In this document: positions 45,710 through 55,775 of the stretch, one piece after another
How the letters are laid out: each line of letters opens with the position of its first letter
Position numbering within the stretch: position 1 is the stretch's first letter
Source: Pedobacter cryoconitis
GTDB taxonomy: Bacteria; Bacteroidota; Bacteroidia; Sphingobacteriales; Sphingobacteriaceae
DNA: 64,000 nt
Reading direction: 5' to 3'
Assembly: GCF_014200605.1 (NCBI RefSeq)
Contig: NZ_JACHCE010000004.1
Coordinates: 199,619 to 263,618 of the forward strand
Made by a program: the position numbers and the translations under genes
The notes under the pieces: generated by a model
Seen by the model: the letters and a program-made list of their open reading frames with translations, nothing else
The model's database searches: none
What the model was told of the DNA's origin: nothing

Positions 45710-48076
45710 ATGTTTAAACTTGACCTGAAAATAGCATTACGCAGCCTTTGGAAAAACAAAGGTTATACCTTAATTAATGTAGGTGGTCTGGCCATCGGCC
45801 TGGCCAGCTGTATGATATTATTACTTTATGTAGCTTATGAATGGAGCTACGACAGACAGTTTACCAATTTCGAAAAAACTTATGTCATCTATAATAACGT
45901 CAAAACCACTACAAAAACCTTTAGCTGGGCCTGGACACCCAATGCCATGGCCGATGAGGTTAGGAGTAAAATTACTGGCGTAGCCTATGCATCTCACTCC
46001 TCCTATCCGCAGGAACAAGTAATCAGCAATGGAGAAAAGACATTTAAAAAGAAAGCCGTTTATACAGACCCTTCATTCCTGAAAATATTCGATTATAAAC
46101 TTATTAAGGGGAACCCAAATACACTTTTAAACAATATTAATTCAGTTATTTTAACAGAAACTATGGCCAAAAATCTGTTTGGCGACGAAGACCCCATTAA
46201 TAAAATGGTAAAGCTGCAAAATACTGAGGTTTTAAAAGTCGAAGCTGTCATTCAGGATGTCCCTAAAAACAGTAGCATTCAACTGGACTATATCATGCCA
46301 TGGGCGCTCTTCATCAAACAAAACCCATGGGCTAAAGACATCAACTGGGGGAACAATATGTGTCTTACCGTAGTCCAGTTACAGAAAAACACCTCTTTTG
46401 ATCAGGCTAATACGCAAATCAGAGATATCTATAGCCGCAATCAGGAAGGCACAACGAGCAAAGCATTACTGCACCCGCTATCGAAATGGCATTTATACGA
46501 TAACTTTGAAAACGGCAAATCGGTTGGTGGTAAAATTGATCAGCTCAGGATATTTCTCATCCTGGCCTTTTGTATACTTTTAATTGCCTGTGTAAACTTT
46601 ATGAACCTGTCCACTGCCAGATCAGAAAAAAGGGCTAAAGAGGTTGGCGTAAGAAAGGCAATCGGCTCATCAAGAGGTGCTTTAATAGGTCAGTTTATGA
46701 TAGAATCTATTTTACTTTCTTTCATGGCGATGCTGGTGGCCTTTACTTTAATGGAAATCAGCCTGCCCTATTTCAATTCACTATTAGGAATTGAACTGGT
46801 CATCAAATATGAGAGCTGGACATTCTGGGCAGTTCTGGTTGGTCTGACTACATTCACAGGTTTTGTTGCAGGCAGTTATCCGGCATTCTACCTCTCCTCT
46901 TTTGAACCTGTTAAAGTATTAAAAGGGTTTAATACAGCAGGCAGTTCTTCACTTTCCGTAAGAAAAATTTTAGTGATCTTTCAATTTGTATTTGCAGCCT
47001 GCCTTATCATTTGTACAGCTGTTATTTATCAGCAGCTCAACTACATTAAAGACAAACCAGTTGGCTATAACAAAGCAGGTTTAGTACAAATACCCATACA
47101 GGGAAATCTTGCAGGCAAAGAAAAACTGGCGCTATTGAAAGAAAGGCTGATCAAAACCGGCGCGGTAACACAGGTGACTTATTTTAGTACAACTTTAAAT
47201 ACGAGCGGTAATAATACCTTTAGCGTTAGCTGGCCAGGTAAAAATCCCAAAGAAGATATTTTATTTAATAATCGCGCTGCCGGTGAAGACTTTGCGCAAA
47301 CAATGGGCACTGAAATGGTAGCAGGAAGAGAATTCTCTGCCAAATTCACAGCAGATTCTACAAATATTGTGATCAATGAAGCAGCAGCAAAAGTAATAGG
47401 GTTCAAAAATCCTATCGGAAAAACCCTCAATGTAATGGGCAAACCTTTTACCATCATCGGCGTCATGAAAGACTTTGTCATGGAATCACCCTATAAAACT
47501 GCCGCCCCGATGTATATCACCAATCACATGGAAAACGTCGATTTTATCATTGCCAGGTTAAATCCGGCACAGAATATCAGTACCTCGGCAGCGCAAATTG
47601 ATGAGGTTGTAAAAGCACTCAATCCAAACTTTCCGGTAGACAGAACATTTGCAAGTGATAATTTTGAGCAAAAATTCCAGGATGAGCGTTTATTAGGAAT
47701 TTTATCCAACTGGTTTGGTGGTTTCGCTATCTTCATCTCCTGCCTGGGCTTATTAGGTCTTGCCTTATTCATGGCAGAACAAAGAAAAAAAGAAATCAGT
47801 ATCCGCAAAGTTTTAGGCGCAAGTACACTGAATATTTTAACACTGCTCAACAAAGATTTCATAAAACTAGTCGCTATTGCTAACCTGATTGCATTTCCCC
47901 TGGCCTATGTTATCATCAGCAAATGGTTATCAGCCTATGAATTTAATGTAGGGATAAACGTGTTGCCCTTTGTCATCGCAATCGGTTTATCGTCAATCAT
48001 TGCAATCATCACTGTTAGTGTGCAATCCGTTAAAGTAGCCAAAGCTACTCCAATAGATTCTTTAAAGCATGAATAG
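45710..48076 (+). CDS. ABC transporter permease, FtsX/MacB type (orphan)
   Basis: The 788-residue protein has two MacB/FtsX units: N-terminal LKIALRSLWKNKGYTLINVGGLAIGLASCM with the first helix, a periplasmic MacB core, FtsX helices with ARSEKRAKEVGVRKAIGSSRG, a second half with VRKILVIFQFVFAACLIICTAV, another periplasmic domain and terminal helices with KKEISIRKVLGAS. No ATPase gene is adjacent. Such duplicated permeases are abundant in Bacteroidota, and their substrates are mostly unknown; efflux or envelope stress roles are guesses. Confidence 0.9.
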   Translation: MFKLDLKIALRSLWKNKGYTLINVGGLAIGLASCMILLLYVAYEWSYDRQFTNFEKTYVIYNNVKTTTKTFSWAWTPNAMADEVRSKITGVAYASHSSYPQEQVISNGEKTFKKKAVYTDPSFLKIFDYKLIKGNPNTLLNNINSVILTETMAKNLFGDEDPINKMVKLQNTEVLKVEAVIQDVPKNSSIQLDYIMPWALFIKQNPWAKDINWGNNMCLTVVQLQKNTSFDQANTQIRDIYSRNQEGTTSKALLHPLSKWHLYDNFENGKSVGGKIDQLRIFLILAFCILLIACVNFMNLSTARSEKRAKEVGVRKAIGSSRGALIGQFMIESILLSFMAMLVAFTLMEISLPYFNSLLGIELVIKYESWTFWAVLVGLTTFTGFVAGSYPAFYLSSFEPVKVLKGFNTAGSSSLSVRKILVIFQFVFAACLIICTAVIYQQLNYIKDKPVGYNKAGLVQIPIQGNLAGKEKLALLKERLIKTGAVTQVTYFSTTLNTSGNNTFSVSWPGKNPKEDILFNNRAAGEDFAQTMGTEMVAGREFSAKFTADSTNIVINEAAAKVIGFKNPIGKTLNVMGKPFTIIGVMKDFVMESPYKTAAPMYITNHMENVDFIIARLNPAQNISTSAAQIDEVVKALNPNFPVDRTFASDNFEQKFQDERLLGILSNWFGGFAIFISCLGLLGLALFMAEQRKKEISIRKVLGASTLNILTLLNKDFIKLVAIANLIAFPLAYVIISKWLSAYEFNVGINVLPFVIAIGLSSIIAIITVSVQSVKVAKATPIDSLKHE

Positions 48077-48100
48077 CTCAGGAACAACCAAAATTTAAAG

Positions 48101-48145
48101 CATAAAAAAACGCCTCACGAAATTAATCGTGAGGCGTTTTTATTT
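48101..48145. terminator. Bidirectional terminator between permease and pnp
   Basis: ACGCCTCACGA pairs with TCGTGAGGCGT around a 6-nt loop, with A7 before and T5 after. It serves both convergent genes. Confidence 0.92.
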
Positions 48146-48162
48146 ATTATTCAGAGAGAGAA

Positions 48163-50307
48163 CTAAGCTGGCTTAGTTTCAACACCTTCTGGTTTCGGTG
48201 GACGAGGCAATAAAGCTTTTCTGGAAAGTTTCATTTTACCTTGTTTGTCGATGTCTAATAATTTAACCTGGATTTTGTCACCTTCTTTAAGGACACCATC
48301 CATAGTTTCTAAACGTTCCCAGGCAATCTCAGAAATGTGAAGTAAACCATCTTTACCTGGCATAATCTCAACGAAAGCACCAAAAGGCATAATAGATTTC
48401 ACTTTACCGTCATAAGTAGCACCTATGTCTGGTTTAGCAGCGATTGCGTTAATACGTTTAACAGCAGCATCAATTGCAGCTTTATTATCCGCGAAGATCT
48501 CAACGATACCTTTGTTACCAACCTCTTCGATAGAGATAGATGCGCCAGTTTCACGTTGCATTTCCTGAATAATTTTACCACCCGGGCCAATTACAGCACC
48601 TATGAATTCCTTGTCAATACTTAAAGAAACGATACGCGGAGCATGATCCTTGTAATCTTCACGTGGAGCAGAGATTGTTTTAGCCATCTCATTTAAGATG
48701 TGTAAACGAGCCTCATTAGCTTGTTTCAGGGCAGCAGTTAAAACTTCCCATTTCAAACCATTGATTTTTAAGTCCATTTGACAAGCAACGATACCTTTTT
48801 CAGTACCAGTAACCTTGAAGTCCATATCACCTAAGTGATCTTCATCACCAAGGATGTCAGTAAGGATTGCATATTTACCAGTTTTCTCGTCAGTGATTAA
48901 TCCCATAGCAATACCCGAAACCGGAGCTTTGATTTTAATACCTGCATCCATTAATGCTAATGTACCAGCACAAACAGTTGCCATTGAAGAAGAACCGTTA
49001 GATTCAAGAATATCAGAAACGATACGGATTGTGTATGGGTTTGCTTCTAATCCTGGTAATACTTTTCTTAATGAACGCATAGCCAAATGACCATGACCAA
49101 TTTCACGACGGCCAGCACCTCTGTTAGGGCGAACTTCACCTGTAGAGAAACCTGGGAAATTGTAGTGCAATAAGAATTTGTTGTATCCATTGATGAAAGC
49201 ACCATCAATCATTTGCTCATCATCTTTAGAACCTAAAGTAACCGTAGTTAATGATTGAGTTTCACCACGTGTAAATACTGCAGAACCGTGAGCAGATGGT
49301 AAATAACTTACCTCACTCCAGATAGGGCGTACAGTACGTACATCACGACCGTCTAAGCGCATACCTTCGTCTAAAACAAGGTTACGGATAGCATCGTATT
49401 GTACATCATGGAAATATTTTTTAGCTAAGAAAGCAGTAACTGCATCAACTTCTTCACCAAGTGTTGCTACGAAAGCTGCTGAAATCTCAGCAAATTTCTC
49501 TGTACGCTCATGTTTAGAAGTCTGGCTTTTAGCTACAGCATAAACCTGATCATAAGTAGCAGCATAAACCTGCTCTTTTAATTCTGGATTGCTGTCTTCG
49601 TGTGAATATTCACGTTTTTTAGTTTTACCTACTGCTTCAGCTAATTCTTTTTGAACTTTAACCTGAACAATGATTGCTTTGTGTGCGAATTCGATAGCTT
49701 CAACCATTTCTTCTTCAGAAATTTCGTCAGCTTCACCTTCTACCATTACGATATCATTTTCAGTACCAGCTACTAAGAATTCTAAAGTAGCACGTTCTAA
49801 GTCACTAACATATGGGTTGATCACTAATTGACCATCAATTTTAGCAACACGAACTTCAGAGATTGGTCCGTTAAAAGGAATGTCAGAAACAGCGATGGCA
49901 GCTGAAGCAGCTAAACCAGCCAATGAATCTGGCATTATATTTTTATCAGAAGAAATCAAAGTGATCATTACCTGAGTATCAGAGTGATAATCTTCAGGGA
50001 ACATCGGGCGTAAAGCACGGTCAACCAAACGTGAGATTAAAACTTCATAGTCTGATAATCTAGCCTCACGACGTAAGAAACCACCTGGAATACGACCTGC
50101 AGCCGCATATTTTTCCTGGTAATCTACAGATAAAGGTAAAAAGTCAACACCAGCTTTAGCACCAACTGAAGAAACTACAGTCGCTAAAAGCATTGTGTCA
50201 CCCATTCTTACCACAACGGAACCATCAGCTTGTTTAGCTAATTTTCCTGTTTCAATTTCGATGGTCCTTCCATCGCCAAGATCGAACGATTTTTTTATTA
50301 CATTCAT
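48163..50307 (-). CDS. pnp: Polyribonucleotide nucleotidyltransferase (PNPase)
   Basis: PNPase degrades RNA with phosphate. Its 714 residues show two RNase PH domains ([30 protein letters not shown]), [15 protein letters not shown], a KH domain with [13 protein letters not shown] (about 570-582) and a C-terminal S1 domain ([20 protein letters not shown]). Complete and of normal length. It follows rpsO by about 115 bp, the classic rpsO-pnp order, with a terminator between them that may be leaky. Confidence 0.98.
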   Translation of the reverse strand: MNVIKKSFDLGDGRTIEIETGKLAKQADGSVVVRMGDTMLLATVVSSVGAKAGVDFLPLSVDYQEKYAAAGRIPGGFLRREARLSDYEVLISRLVDRALRPMFPEDYHSDTQVMITLISSDKNIMPDSLAGLAASAAIAVSDIPFNGPISEVRVAKIDGQLVINPYVSDLERATLEFLVAGTENDIVMVEGEADEISEEEMVEAIEFAHKAIIVQVKVQKELAEAVGKTKKREYSHEDSNPELKEQVYAATYDQVYAVAKSQTSKHERTEKFAEISAAFVATLGEEVDAVTAFLAKKYFHDVQYDAIRNLVLDEGMRLDGRDVRTVRPIWSEVSYLPSAHGSAVFTRGETQSLTTVTLGSKDDEQMIDGAFINGYNKFLLHYNFPGFSTGEVRPNRGAGRREIGHGHLAMRSLRKVLPGLEANPYTIRIVSDILESNGSSSMATVCAGTLALMDAGIKIKAPVSGIAMGLITDEKTGKYAILTDILGDEDHLGDMDFKVTGTEKGIVACQMDLKINGLKWEVLTAALKQANEARLHILNEMAKTISAPREDYKDHAPRIVSLSIDKEFIGAVIGPGGKIIQEMQRETGASISIEEVGNKGIVEIFADNKAAIDAAVKRINAIAAKPDIGATYDGKVKSIMPFGAFVEIMPGKDGLLHISEIAWERLETMDGVLKEGDKIQVKLLDIDKQGKMKLSRKALLPRPPKPEGVETKPA

Positions 50308-50379
50308 TTACAAATTGTTGCGGTGTGTTTTCCTCTTTCGACACACCAGATTTATATATTATATTTTTATATTTCAATT

Positions 50380-50408
50380 AAAAAAGCCATCCCTAAGAAT
50401 GGCTTTTC
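50380..50408 (-). terminator. Terminator/attenuator between rpsO and pnp
   Basis: On the minus strand AAAAGCCATT-CTTAGGG-ATGGCTTTTTT forms a stem with a T-run. It lies directly after rpsO and before pnp. Confidence 0.8.
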
Positions 50409-50423
50409 TTGATATTTTAACGC

Positions 50424-50729
50424 TTATTTGCTATCTCTTGTCGAACCTAATGGTTTGATAATATCTCTTAAACCTAAAGATTTAATGATAGCACGGTAAC
50501 GGTTGATATCTTTTTTAAACAGGTAAGCCAAAATACCACGGCGTTTACCTACTAATTTTTGAAGAGACAATTGAGTAGAGAAATCTTTACGATTTTTCTT
50601 CAAGTGTTCTGTTAAGTGCGCGATACGGTAAGTGAATAACGCTACTTGTCCTTCTGCAGATCCTGTGTTAGTTTCTACTTCGCCGTGTTTTTTGAAAATG
50701 TCGGCTTTTACTTCTTTACTTAAATACAT
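50424..50729 (-). CDS. rpsO: 30S ribosomal protein S15
   Basis: S15 binds 16S rRNA early in small-subunit assembly. The core LSKEVKADIFKKHGE, NTGSAEGQVALFTYRI, LTEHLKKNRKDF, and LQKLVGKRRGILAYLFKKD are standard. At 101 residues it has a C-terminal extension of about 12 residues (IIKPLGSTRDSK) beyond the usual 89. A -7 box CAAAGATA (reverse of TATCTTTG, 50774-50781) lies 45 nt upstream. Confidence 0.97.
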   Translation of the reverse strand: MYLSKEVKADIFKKHGEVETNTGSAEGQVALFTYRIAHLTEHLKKNRKDFSTQLSLQKLVGKRRGILAYLFKKDINRYRAIIKSLGLRDIIKPLGSTRDSK

Positions 50730-50844
50730 TGCTTGAATTATACTAAAGTGTATATTGATTAATTAATTACGCGCAAAGATAGTGTAAGTTTTCAGGATAA
50801 ACACCTATCCTGATAAAATATTTCTGTAAACAGCCCTCAAACTT

Positions 50845-50852
50845 TACTTTTG
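50845..50852 (+). promoter_or_regulatory. -7 box (TACTTTTG), ATG 4 nt downstream
   Basis: TACTTTTG with TTTC 20 nt upstream. The thioesterase ATG starts four nucleotides after the box, so the message is predicted to be leaderless. Confidence 0.6.
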
Positions 50853-50856
50853 CAGG

Positions 50857-51276
50857 ATGGAAAAGACCGAATATAGTATATTTGAGACAGCATTAAAGGT
50901 AAGACCGGATGATATAGACATGTTTAACCACGTACACAACAGTAAATACTTTGACTACGTATTGGCTGCCCGTTACGATCAGATGGAACAATTCTATAAA
51001 ATGCCGATGGAAGAATTCCTGAAAAGCGGTTTTGGCTGGGTGGTAAGAACTGCGCATGTAGACTATAAAAGGCCTTTGATTTTAGGAGACCAGCTTAAAA
51101 TAAGAACAGGCATACTCACTATCAATGAAAAGGGCTGCAGAGTACAATTTGAAATTGAAAACGTACGTACAGGCAAAATAGCCTCAGACGGATGGTTTGA
51201 TTACGTATTAATTGATACCGCTACAGGTAAAGGGTGTAAAGTAAGCGAGGAGATGATTAAGGCCTACAGCGTATAA
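50857..51276 (+). CDS. Acyl-CoA thioesterase, 4HBT hotdog family
   Basis: 139 residues forming a single hotdog fold: ALKVRPDDIDMFNHVHNSKYFDYV (catalytic Asp in DIDMFNHV), YKRPLILGDQLKIRT and RTGKIASDGWFDYVLID. The family hydrolyses acyl-CoA or acyl-ACP; the chain specificity is not evident. No signal peptide. A MATE transporter follows after about 65 bp. Confidence 0.88.
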   Translation: MEKTEYSIFETALKVRPDDIDMFNHVHNSKYFDYVLAARYDQMEQFYKMPMEEFLKSGFGWVVRTAHVDYKRPLILGDQLKIRTGILTINEKGCRVQFEIENVRTGKIASDGWFDYVLIDTATGKGCKVSEEMIKAYSV

Positions 51277-51342
51277 AAATAACTTATATTATATAATTTA
51301 TTTACATTAAATAACCTATTATTGCATAGGCTAATTAATTGT

Positions 51343-52770
51343 ATGACTACACAACAAAACAGTACAACCAGCAAGACTGGAAGAATCTTCGATTTACTCA
51401 AACAGGCTGTCCAGGGGAAAGAACTCGATTTCACTCAGGGCAGTATGCGCAGAGCTGTTTTGTTGCTGGCTATACCGATGATGCTGGAGATGATCATGGA
51501 ATCTGTCTTCGCCTTAGTGGATCTTTATTTTGTAGGTCATTTACACAATAGCAGTGAAGCCATACAAACAGTAGGCCTGACAGAATCCGTATTAGCTATT
51601 ATCTATTCGCTGGCAGTTGGGATGAGTATGGCTGCCACAGCAGTTGTAGCCCGCAGGATTGGTGAAAAAGATCCGGTCGAAGCTGCAAAAGCAGGTATGC
51701 AGGCTATTTTAGTTGCCGTTTTCTTCAACCTGATATTGAGTATAGCCGGTTACTTTTATGCCCGTGAAATTCTGATGCTCATGGGTGCTTCTGCAGCAAC
51801 AGCTACCGCAGGTACGCCTTTCATACAAATTATGATGTGCAGCAGTACCATCATCGTTTTACTGTTCCTGATCAACGGAATTTTCAGAGGTGCAGGAAAT
51901 GCAGCCATAGCTATGAAAAGTTTATGGGTAGCTAATATTGTCAACATCATTTTATGTCCTGTGCTGATCAACGGATTTGGTCCTATACCCGCTTTTGGTT
52001 TAACAGGAGCTGCCTTAGCAACTACCATAGGCAGAGCAACCGGTGTATGTTATCAATTATATCAGATGGTGAAAGGAAAAAGTCAGTTAAAAATAAAACT
52101 AGCTTACCTTTACCCCCATTTCAAACAAATTACCGCCTTGCTGAAAATAGCAATTCCCGCTGTTTTTCAATTCTTCATTGCTTCCTGCAGCTGGATTTTC
52201 CTGGCACAGCTGGTTGCCACAACTGGTGGTGATCATGGTTCTGCAGGTTATCAGACTGCCATCAGGTTAATGATGTTCTTCATGCTCCCGGCCTGGGGCT
52301 TAAGTGGCGCGGCATCTACCCTGGTAGGACAAAATCTGGGTGCAAAGAATCTTAAACGCGCTGAAGATTCCGTATGGCAGACCACTAAATATATTATAAT
52401 CTATATGGGAGTAGCTATGGTACTCTGTTTACTGGCCGGACATTTCTTCATTTCTTTCTTTACAGATGACGTATTGATCCGGAGCATTGCTGCCAAAGGA
52501 TTGAATATAATGAGTATGGGGTTCTTATGCTATGGAGTAGGCATGGTGATGACCAGTACCTTTAATGGTGCGGGCGACACCGCAACGCCAACAATGATTA
52601 ACTTCTTCGGCTTCTGGATATTCCAGATTCCACTGGCATATATCCTGGCCAAACACTTCAATTTAGGCCCTGATGGAGTATTTATAGCGATCCCGGTTGC
52701 CGAAACAGGAATCGCTATTGCTGCCTATATCTTATTTAAAAGAGGAAGATGGAAAACTATGCAGGTTTAA
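51343..52770 (+). CDS. MATE family efflux transporter
   Basis: The 475-residue protein has 12 hydrophobic segments and MATE landmarks: LLAIPMMLEMIMESVFALVDLYFVGHL, ALATTIGRATGVCYQL and WGLSGAASTLVGQNLGAKNLKRAE. It exports cationic compounds with H+ or Na+; the substrate is unknown. I start at the ATG at 51343 (MTTQQNSTTSK) rather than seven codons upstream, because the upstream part has no support. Its 3' end overlaps the convergent DUF983 gene by 14 bp. Confidence 0.93.
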   Translation: MTTQQNSTTSKTGRIFDLLKQAVQGKELDFTQGSMRRAVLLLAIPMMLEMIMESVFALVDLYFVGHLHNSSEAIQTVGLTESVLAIIYSLAVGMSMAATAVVARRIGEKDPVEAAKAGMQAILVAVFFNLILSIAGYFYAREILMLMGASAATATAGTPFIQIMMCSSTIIVLLFLINGIFRGAGNAAIAMKSLWVANIVNIILCPVLINGFGPIPAFGLTGAALATTIGRATGVCYQLYQMVKGKSQLKIKLAYLYPHFKQITALLKIAIPAVFQFFIASCSWIFLAQLVATTGGDHGSAGYQTAIRLMMFFMLPAWGLSGAASTLVGQNLGAKNLKRAEDSVWQTTKYIIIYMGVAMVLCLLAGHFFISFFTDDVLIRSIAAKGLNIMSMGFLCYGVGMVMTSTFNGAGDTATPTMINFFGFWIFQIPLAYILAKHFNLGPDGVFIAIPVAETGIAIAAYILFKRGRWKTMQV

Positions 52771-53182
52771 TGAAATTGCCTGGTTCATCGCCGCTTCCTG
52801 GAATATAACCCAGACCCGGTGTTAACCAGTGCAGTAACATCACTCTGGAGTAACGGTAATTAAATGGAGAACAGATAAATACGGTTAATAGCAGGATACC
52901 CACATAGTACCACAAATTATCATAGACAAGTGGCAAACCTAAAACATAAGTAGCTACACTTGCACTAATCATTTCTGCTACATTCATCGCATAACTAATA
53001 AACATTGACACATAAAAGAATCCAGGTTCTCTTTCGAAACGCAGATTGCAATGCGGACAATATTCATTAGTGACCTGTCCTTTGAACGAAAAAGAATACA
53101 TTTTACCACTAAAAATGTTACCCTGTCTGCATCTAGGGCATTTACACTGGATGACGGCTTCTAATTTTGTAATAGGGACCAT
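52757..53182 (-). CDS. DUF983 family membrane protein
   Basis: 141 residues with two zinc-ribbon-like pairs, CKCPRCRQG and EYCPHCNLRF, then two hydrophobic segments (FISYAMNVAEMISASVATYV; WYYVGILLLTVFICSPF). This is the DUF983 layout. Function not established. The gene tail-overlaps the MATE transporter and is preceded by the Crp/Fnr gene about 45 bp away on the same strand. Confidence 0.9.
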   Translation of the reverse strand: MVPITKLEAVIQCKCPRCRQGNIFSGKMYSFSFKGQVTNEYCPHCNLRFEREPGFFYVSMFISYAMNVAEMISASVATYVLGLPLVYDNLWYYVGILLLTVFICSPFNYRYSRVMLLHWLTPGLGYIPGSGDEPGNFIKPA

Positions 53183-53225
53183 AACGTTTATTTTATACGT
53201 AATAATTAATACACAAATCTAGTCA

Positions 53226-53840
53226 TTATAATACTTCCAATTTATGATCTACATCATATGTTGTCTTAACAATCTTACCCCGTATAAGTTTGATTTCGCC
53301 GTTTGCAGCCAGTTTTTTGATGGTTCTGATCACCGTCTCCACCCGCAAACCACTCATATCTGCCAGTGTCTGCCTCGTCATGTTTAGTGCAGCGCCATTT
53401 TCCAGGTCCTGGCAGAGATAATTGATCAGTGTAGACAGTCTGTGTTCGGCCTGTTCATTAGCCAATTCTTCGAGCATCATAGATTTGTAAAATAATCTCT
53501 CGCTCATCGTCATTATCAGATCCATGCTAAAAGATCTGTTCTCTTCTATCATTTTCAGGAAGGCTGTTTTATCCAGCTGAATAATTTCTGTATCGCGCGA
53601 AGCGATAGTATAAGCCAGATAAGGCCGTTCCAGCAATAATGCCGGTTCTCCAAAATGTTGTTTAGATTTAAAGACCCCCTGAATAAACTCCCTCCCATCC
53701 TGGTTAACAGTTGCCATTCTGACTTCTCCGCTTTTAATAAAGTAGACATATTTTGGCTGTTGTCCAGGTCCATAAACCACCTCTCCCTTTTTGTAAGAGG
53801 TGGTTTTAAAATTACGGTCTGTTAAATACTGAATATACAT
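53226..53840 (-). CDS. Crp/Fnr family transcriptional regulator
   Basis: 204 residues: an N-terminal cyclic-nucleotide-binding-like beta roll (KKGEVVYGPGQQPKYVYFIKSGEVRM; FGEPALLLERPYLAYTIASRD) and a C-terminal winged helix with TRQTLADMSGLRVETVIRTIKKL as recognition helix region. There are no Cys residues placed for an Fe-S cluster, so it is not a classical Fnr. The ligand is unknown. It is followed by the DUF983 gene and preceded by ddl with nine nucleotides between them. Confidence 0.92.
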   Translation of the reverse strand: MYIQYLTDRNFKTTSYKKGEVVYGPGQQPKYVYFIKSGEVRMATVNQDGREFIQGVFKSKQHFGEPALLLERPYLAYTIASRDTEIIQLDKTAFLKMIEENRSFSMDLIMTMSERLFYKSMMLEELANEQAEHRLSTLINYLCQDLENGAALNMTRQTLADMSGLRVETVIRTIKKLAANGEIKLIRGKIVKTTYDVDHKLEVL

Positions 53841-53849
53841 TTATCAATT

Positions 53850-54836
53850 TTAACCAATAGTCTCTTTAATCAATTTAGTATAGAAATCATTTAGCTTCAT
53901 ACCAGATGCAGCAACCTGCTGAGGAATGAAACTGGTCACTGTTTGTCCTGGAATCGTGTTAATTTCAATAAAGTAGAAATCACCTTCATCAGCGGTCAAA
54001 ATAAAATCTATCCGCACTACACCCCTGCAATTTAATTTAGCATAAACTGCCGTGGCAATCTCTTCCACACGCTTACGTGTTTCGGGGCGTAATGGTGCAG
54101 GTGTAGTTTCTACGGCTACTCCTGGTGTATATTTAGCTTCAAAATCAAAAAACTCTTTTGCAGTTTCTACTTCTGTAGCAGGCAGCACAGTAATTTTTCC
54201 GTCCAGCTTTACTACACCCACCGTAAATTCCCGGCCTTCAATAAATTCTTCAATCAGCACCTGAGTATCTTCTTTAAAAGCTTTATCAATTGCAGATTGC
54301 AGGTCATACTGATTTTTCACCTTACTCATCCCTATACTACTGCCCCCGTTATTTGGTTTCACAAAATAAGGCAGTGTTAATGAACTTTTAACATCAGACA
54401 AATTATAAGGGGTACCTTTAAAGATCTGTGCAGATTTAGCAATAAACAGGTTTGAAATATCCTTTACAATTGCTTTGGTATAACCTTTATTCATGGTAAC
54501 TGCAGAAGTCAGTGCATCACAAGTAGTATAAGGTAAACCCAGCATATCGAAATACCCCTGTAGTTTACCATCTTCGCCCGGAGCGCCATGAATAGCGATA
54601 AACACCCCGTCAAAAGTTATCTTTCTGCCGTTATAAAGTACCGAGAAATCATTGCGGTCTACTTCTATCCTGACAGAATCAACAGGCTCGTAAAACCATC
54701 CCTGCTGGGTAAGCATGATTTTATAAACATCAAATTTATCCGGATCAAGGTTATGAGCGATAGTCGCTGCACTTTTCACAGAAATCACCCATTCTCCTGT
54801 TGTACCGCCAGTTATCAATGCTATTACTTTTTTCAT
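53850..54836 (-). CDS. ddl: D-alanine--D-alanine ligase
   Basis: This ATP-grasp enzyme makes D-Ala-D-Ala for peptidoglycan. The 328 residues have IHGAPGEDGKLQGYFDMLGLPY, PYFVKPNNGGSSIGMSKVK (ATP site), EEFIEGREFTVGV and FIEINTIPG. The N-terminal loop reads GGTTGEWVISVKSA where most Ddl have GGxSxExxVS. The omega-loop Tyr is not clear to me. Complete. Next to the Crp/Fnr gene, possibly cotranscribed. Confidence 0.94.
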   Translation of the reverse strand: MKKVIALITGGTTGEWVISVKSAATIAHNLDPDKFDVYKIMLTQQGWFYEPVDSVRIEVDRNDFSVLYNGRKITFDGVFIAIHGAPGEDGKLQGYFDMLGLPYTTCDALTSAVTMNKGYTKAIVKDISNLFIAKSAQIFKGTPYNLSDVKSSLTLPYFVKPNNGGSSIGMSKVKNQYDLQSAIDKAFKEDTQVLIEEFIEGREFTVGVVKLDGKITVLPATEVETAKEFFDFEAKYTPGVAVETTPAPLRPETRKRVEEIATAVYAKLNCRGVVRIDFILTADEGDFYFIEINTIPGQTVTSFIPQQVAASGMKLNDFYTKLIKETIG

Positions 54837-54942
54837 CTATATATGTATATTTTTAAAACGGAAATGATGCCTTTATGGGTCAAAAATATTAAAATAGTTT
54901 ATTCAGATCTCATTTAAATTCCGATAAAATATATTTTTAGTC

Positions 54943-54950
54943 TAAATTTG
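54943..54950 (+). promoter_or_regulatory. -7 box (TAAATTTG) of PASTA-mltG operon
   Basis: TAAATTTG fits the TAnnTTTG consensus and lies 30 nt before the PASTA gene. It is divergent from ddl. Confidence 0.6.
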
Positions 54951-54980
54951 AGCCAAATACTACGTACACAAAATAGATAA

Positions 54981-55748
54981 ATGGCAAAATTCATATCCTA
55001 CTTACAAACTAAATCATTCAGAAACAACCTATTCGCTGCCATCGCCACTGTGGCTGTACTCTTATTCGTTGCTTTTTTCAGCCTTCGTTATTATACCAAA
55101 CATGGCCAGGGCTTAAATGTACCAGCAGTAAAAGGCCTTTCTTTTAACCAGGCCGTATCAAAATTAGAAGATCTTGGTTTACGTTACGAAGTAGACTCTG
55201 TATATATTATGGATATGCCACCTGGAACAGTCATTGACCAGGACCCGGAAGCGAATACTTTTGTAAAAGACAACAGAACAATTTACCTGACTATAAATAC
55301 TGCACAGGCACCGAATGTGAAGTTTCCTGATGTTAAATTTAAATCTTTCATCGAGGCACAGGCTATTATCGCCAGTTTTGGCTTAAAAGTTGGGGACACT
55401 GTATATAAAGCAGATGTCAGCAGAGATGTGGTACTGGAAGTATCATTTGGCGGATCGAGTATCAAGCCAGGTGATGTAATCCCTAAAGGATCTAAAATAG
55501 ATCTGTTACTGGGTGATGGAAGAGGAAACGAAGATGTAGAAATCCCTGCACTTTTAGGTTTTACGAAAGATGAAGCAGCTTTCTCTCTGAGAGGTTCAAA
55601 CCTTAAACTCGGAACGATAACTTATGAGGGCAATATCACTGATACTGCAAATGCCGTTATTACAGCACAAAGTCCTGCGTTATCAGATACACTGACAAAA
55701 GTTAAAATCGGAACGCCGGTAAACATTACTCTATCTAACAAGAAATAA
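54981..55748 (+). CDS. PASTA domain-containing membrane protein
   Basis: 255 residues with an N-terminal membrane helix (LFAAIATVAVLLFVAFFSL, about 18-36) and three PASTA repeats: VPAVKGLSFNQAVSKLEDLGL, FPDVKFKSFIEAQAIIASFGL and IPALLGFTKDEAAFSL. PASTA repeats bind muropeptides or beta-lactam-like ligands in kinases and PBPs; this protein lacks kinase or transpeptidase parts. The following mltG 27 nt away supports a wall-related role. Confidence 0.93.
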   Translation: MAKFISYLQTKSFRNNLFAAIATVAVLLFVAFFSLRYYTKHGQGLNVPAVKGLSFNQAVSKLEDLGLRYEVDSVYIMDMPPGTVIDQDPEANTFVKDNRTIYLTINTAQAPNVKFPDVKFKSFIEAQAIIASFGLKVGDTVYKADVSRDVVLEVSFGGSSIKPGDVIPKGSKIDLLLGDGRGNEDVEIPALLGFTKDEAAFSLRGSNLKLGTITYEGNITDTANAVITAQSPALSDTLTKVKIGTPVNITLSNKK

Positions 55749-55775
55749 GCGCAAAAATTAGAATCTCAACTTTCT

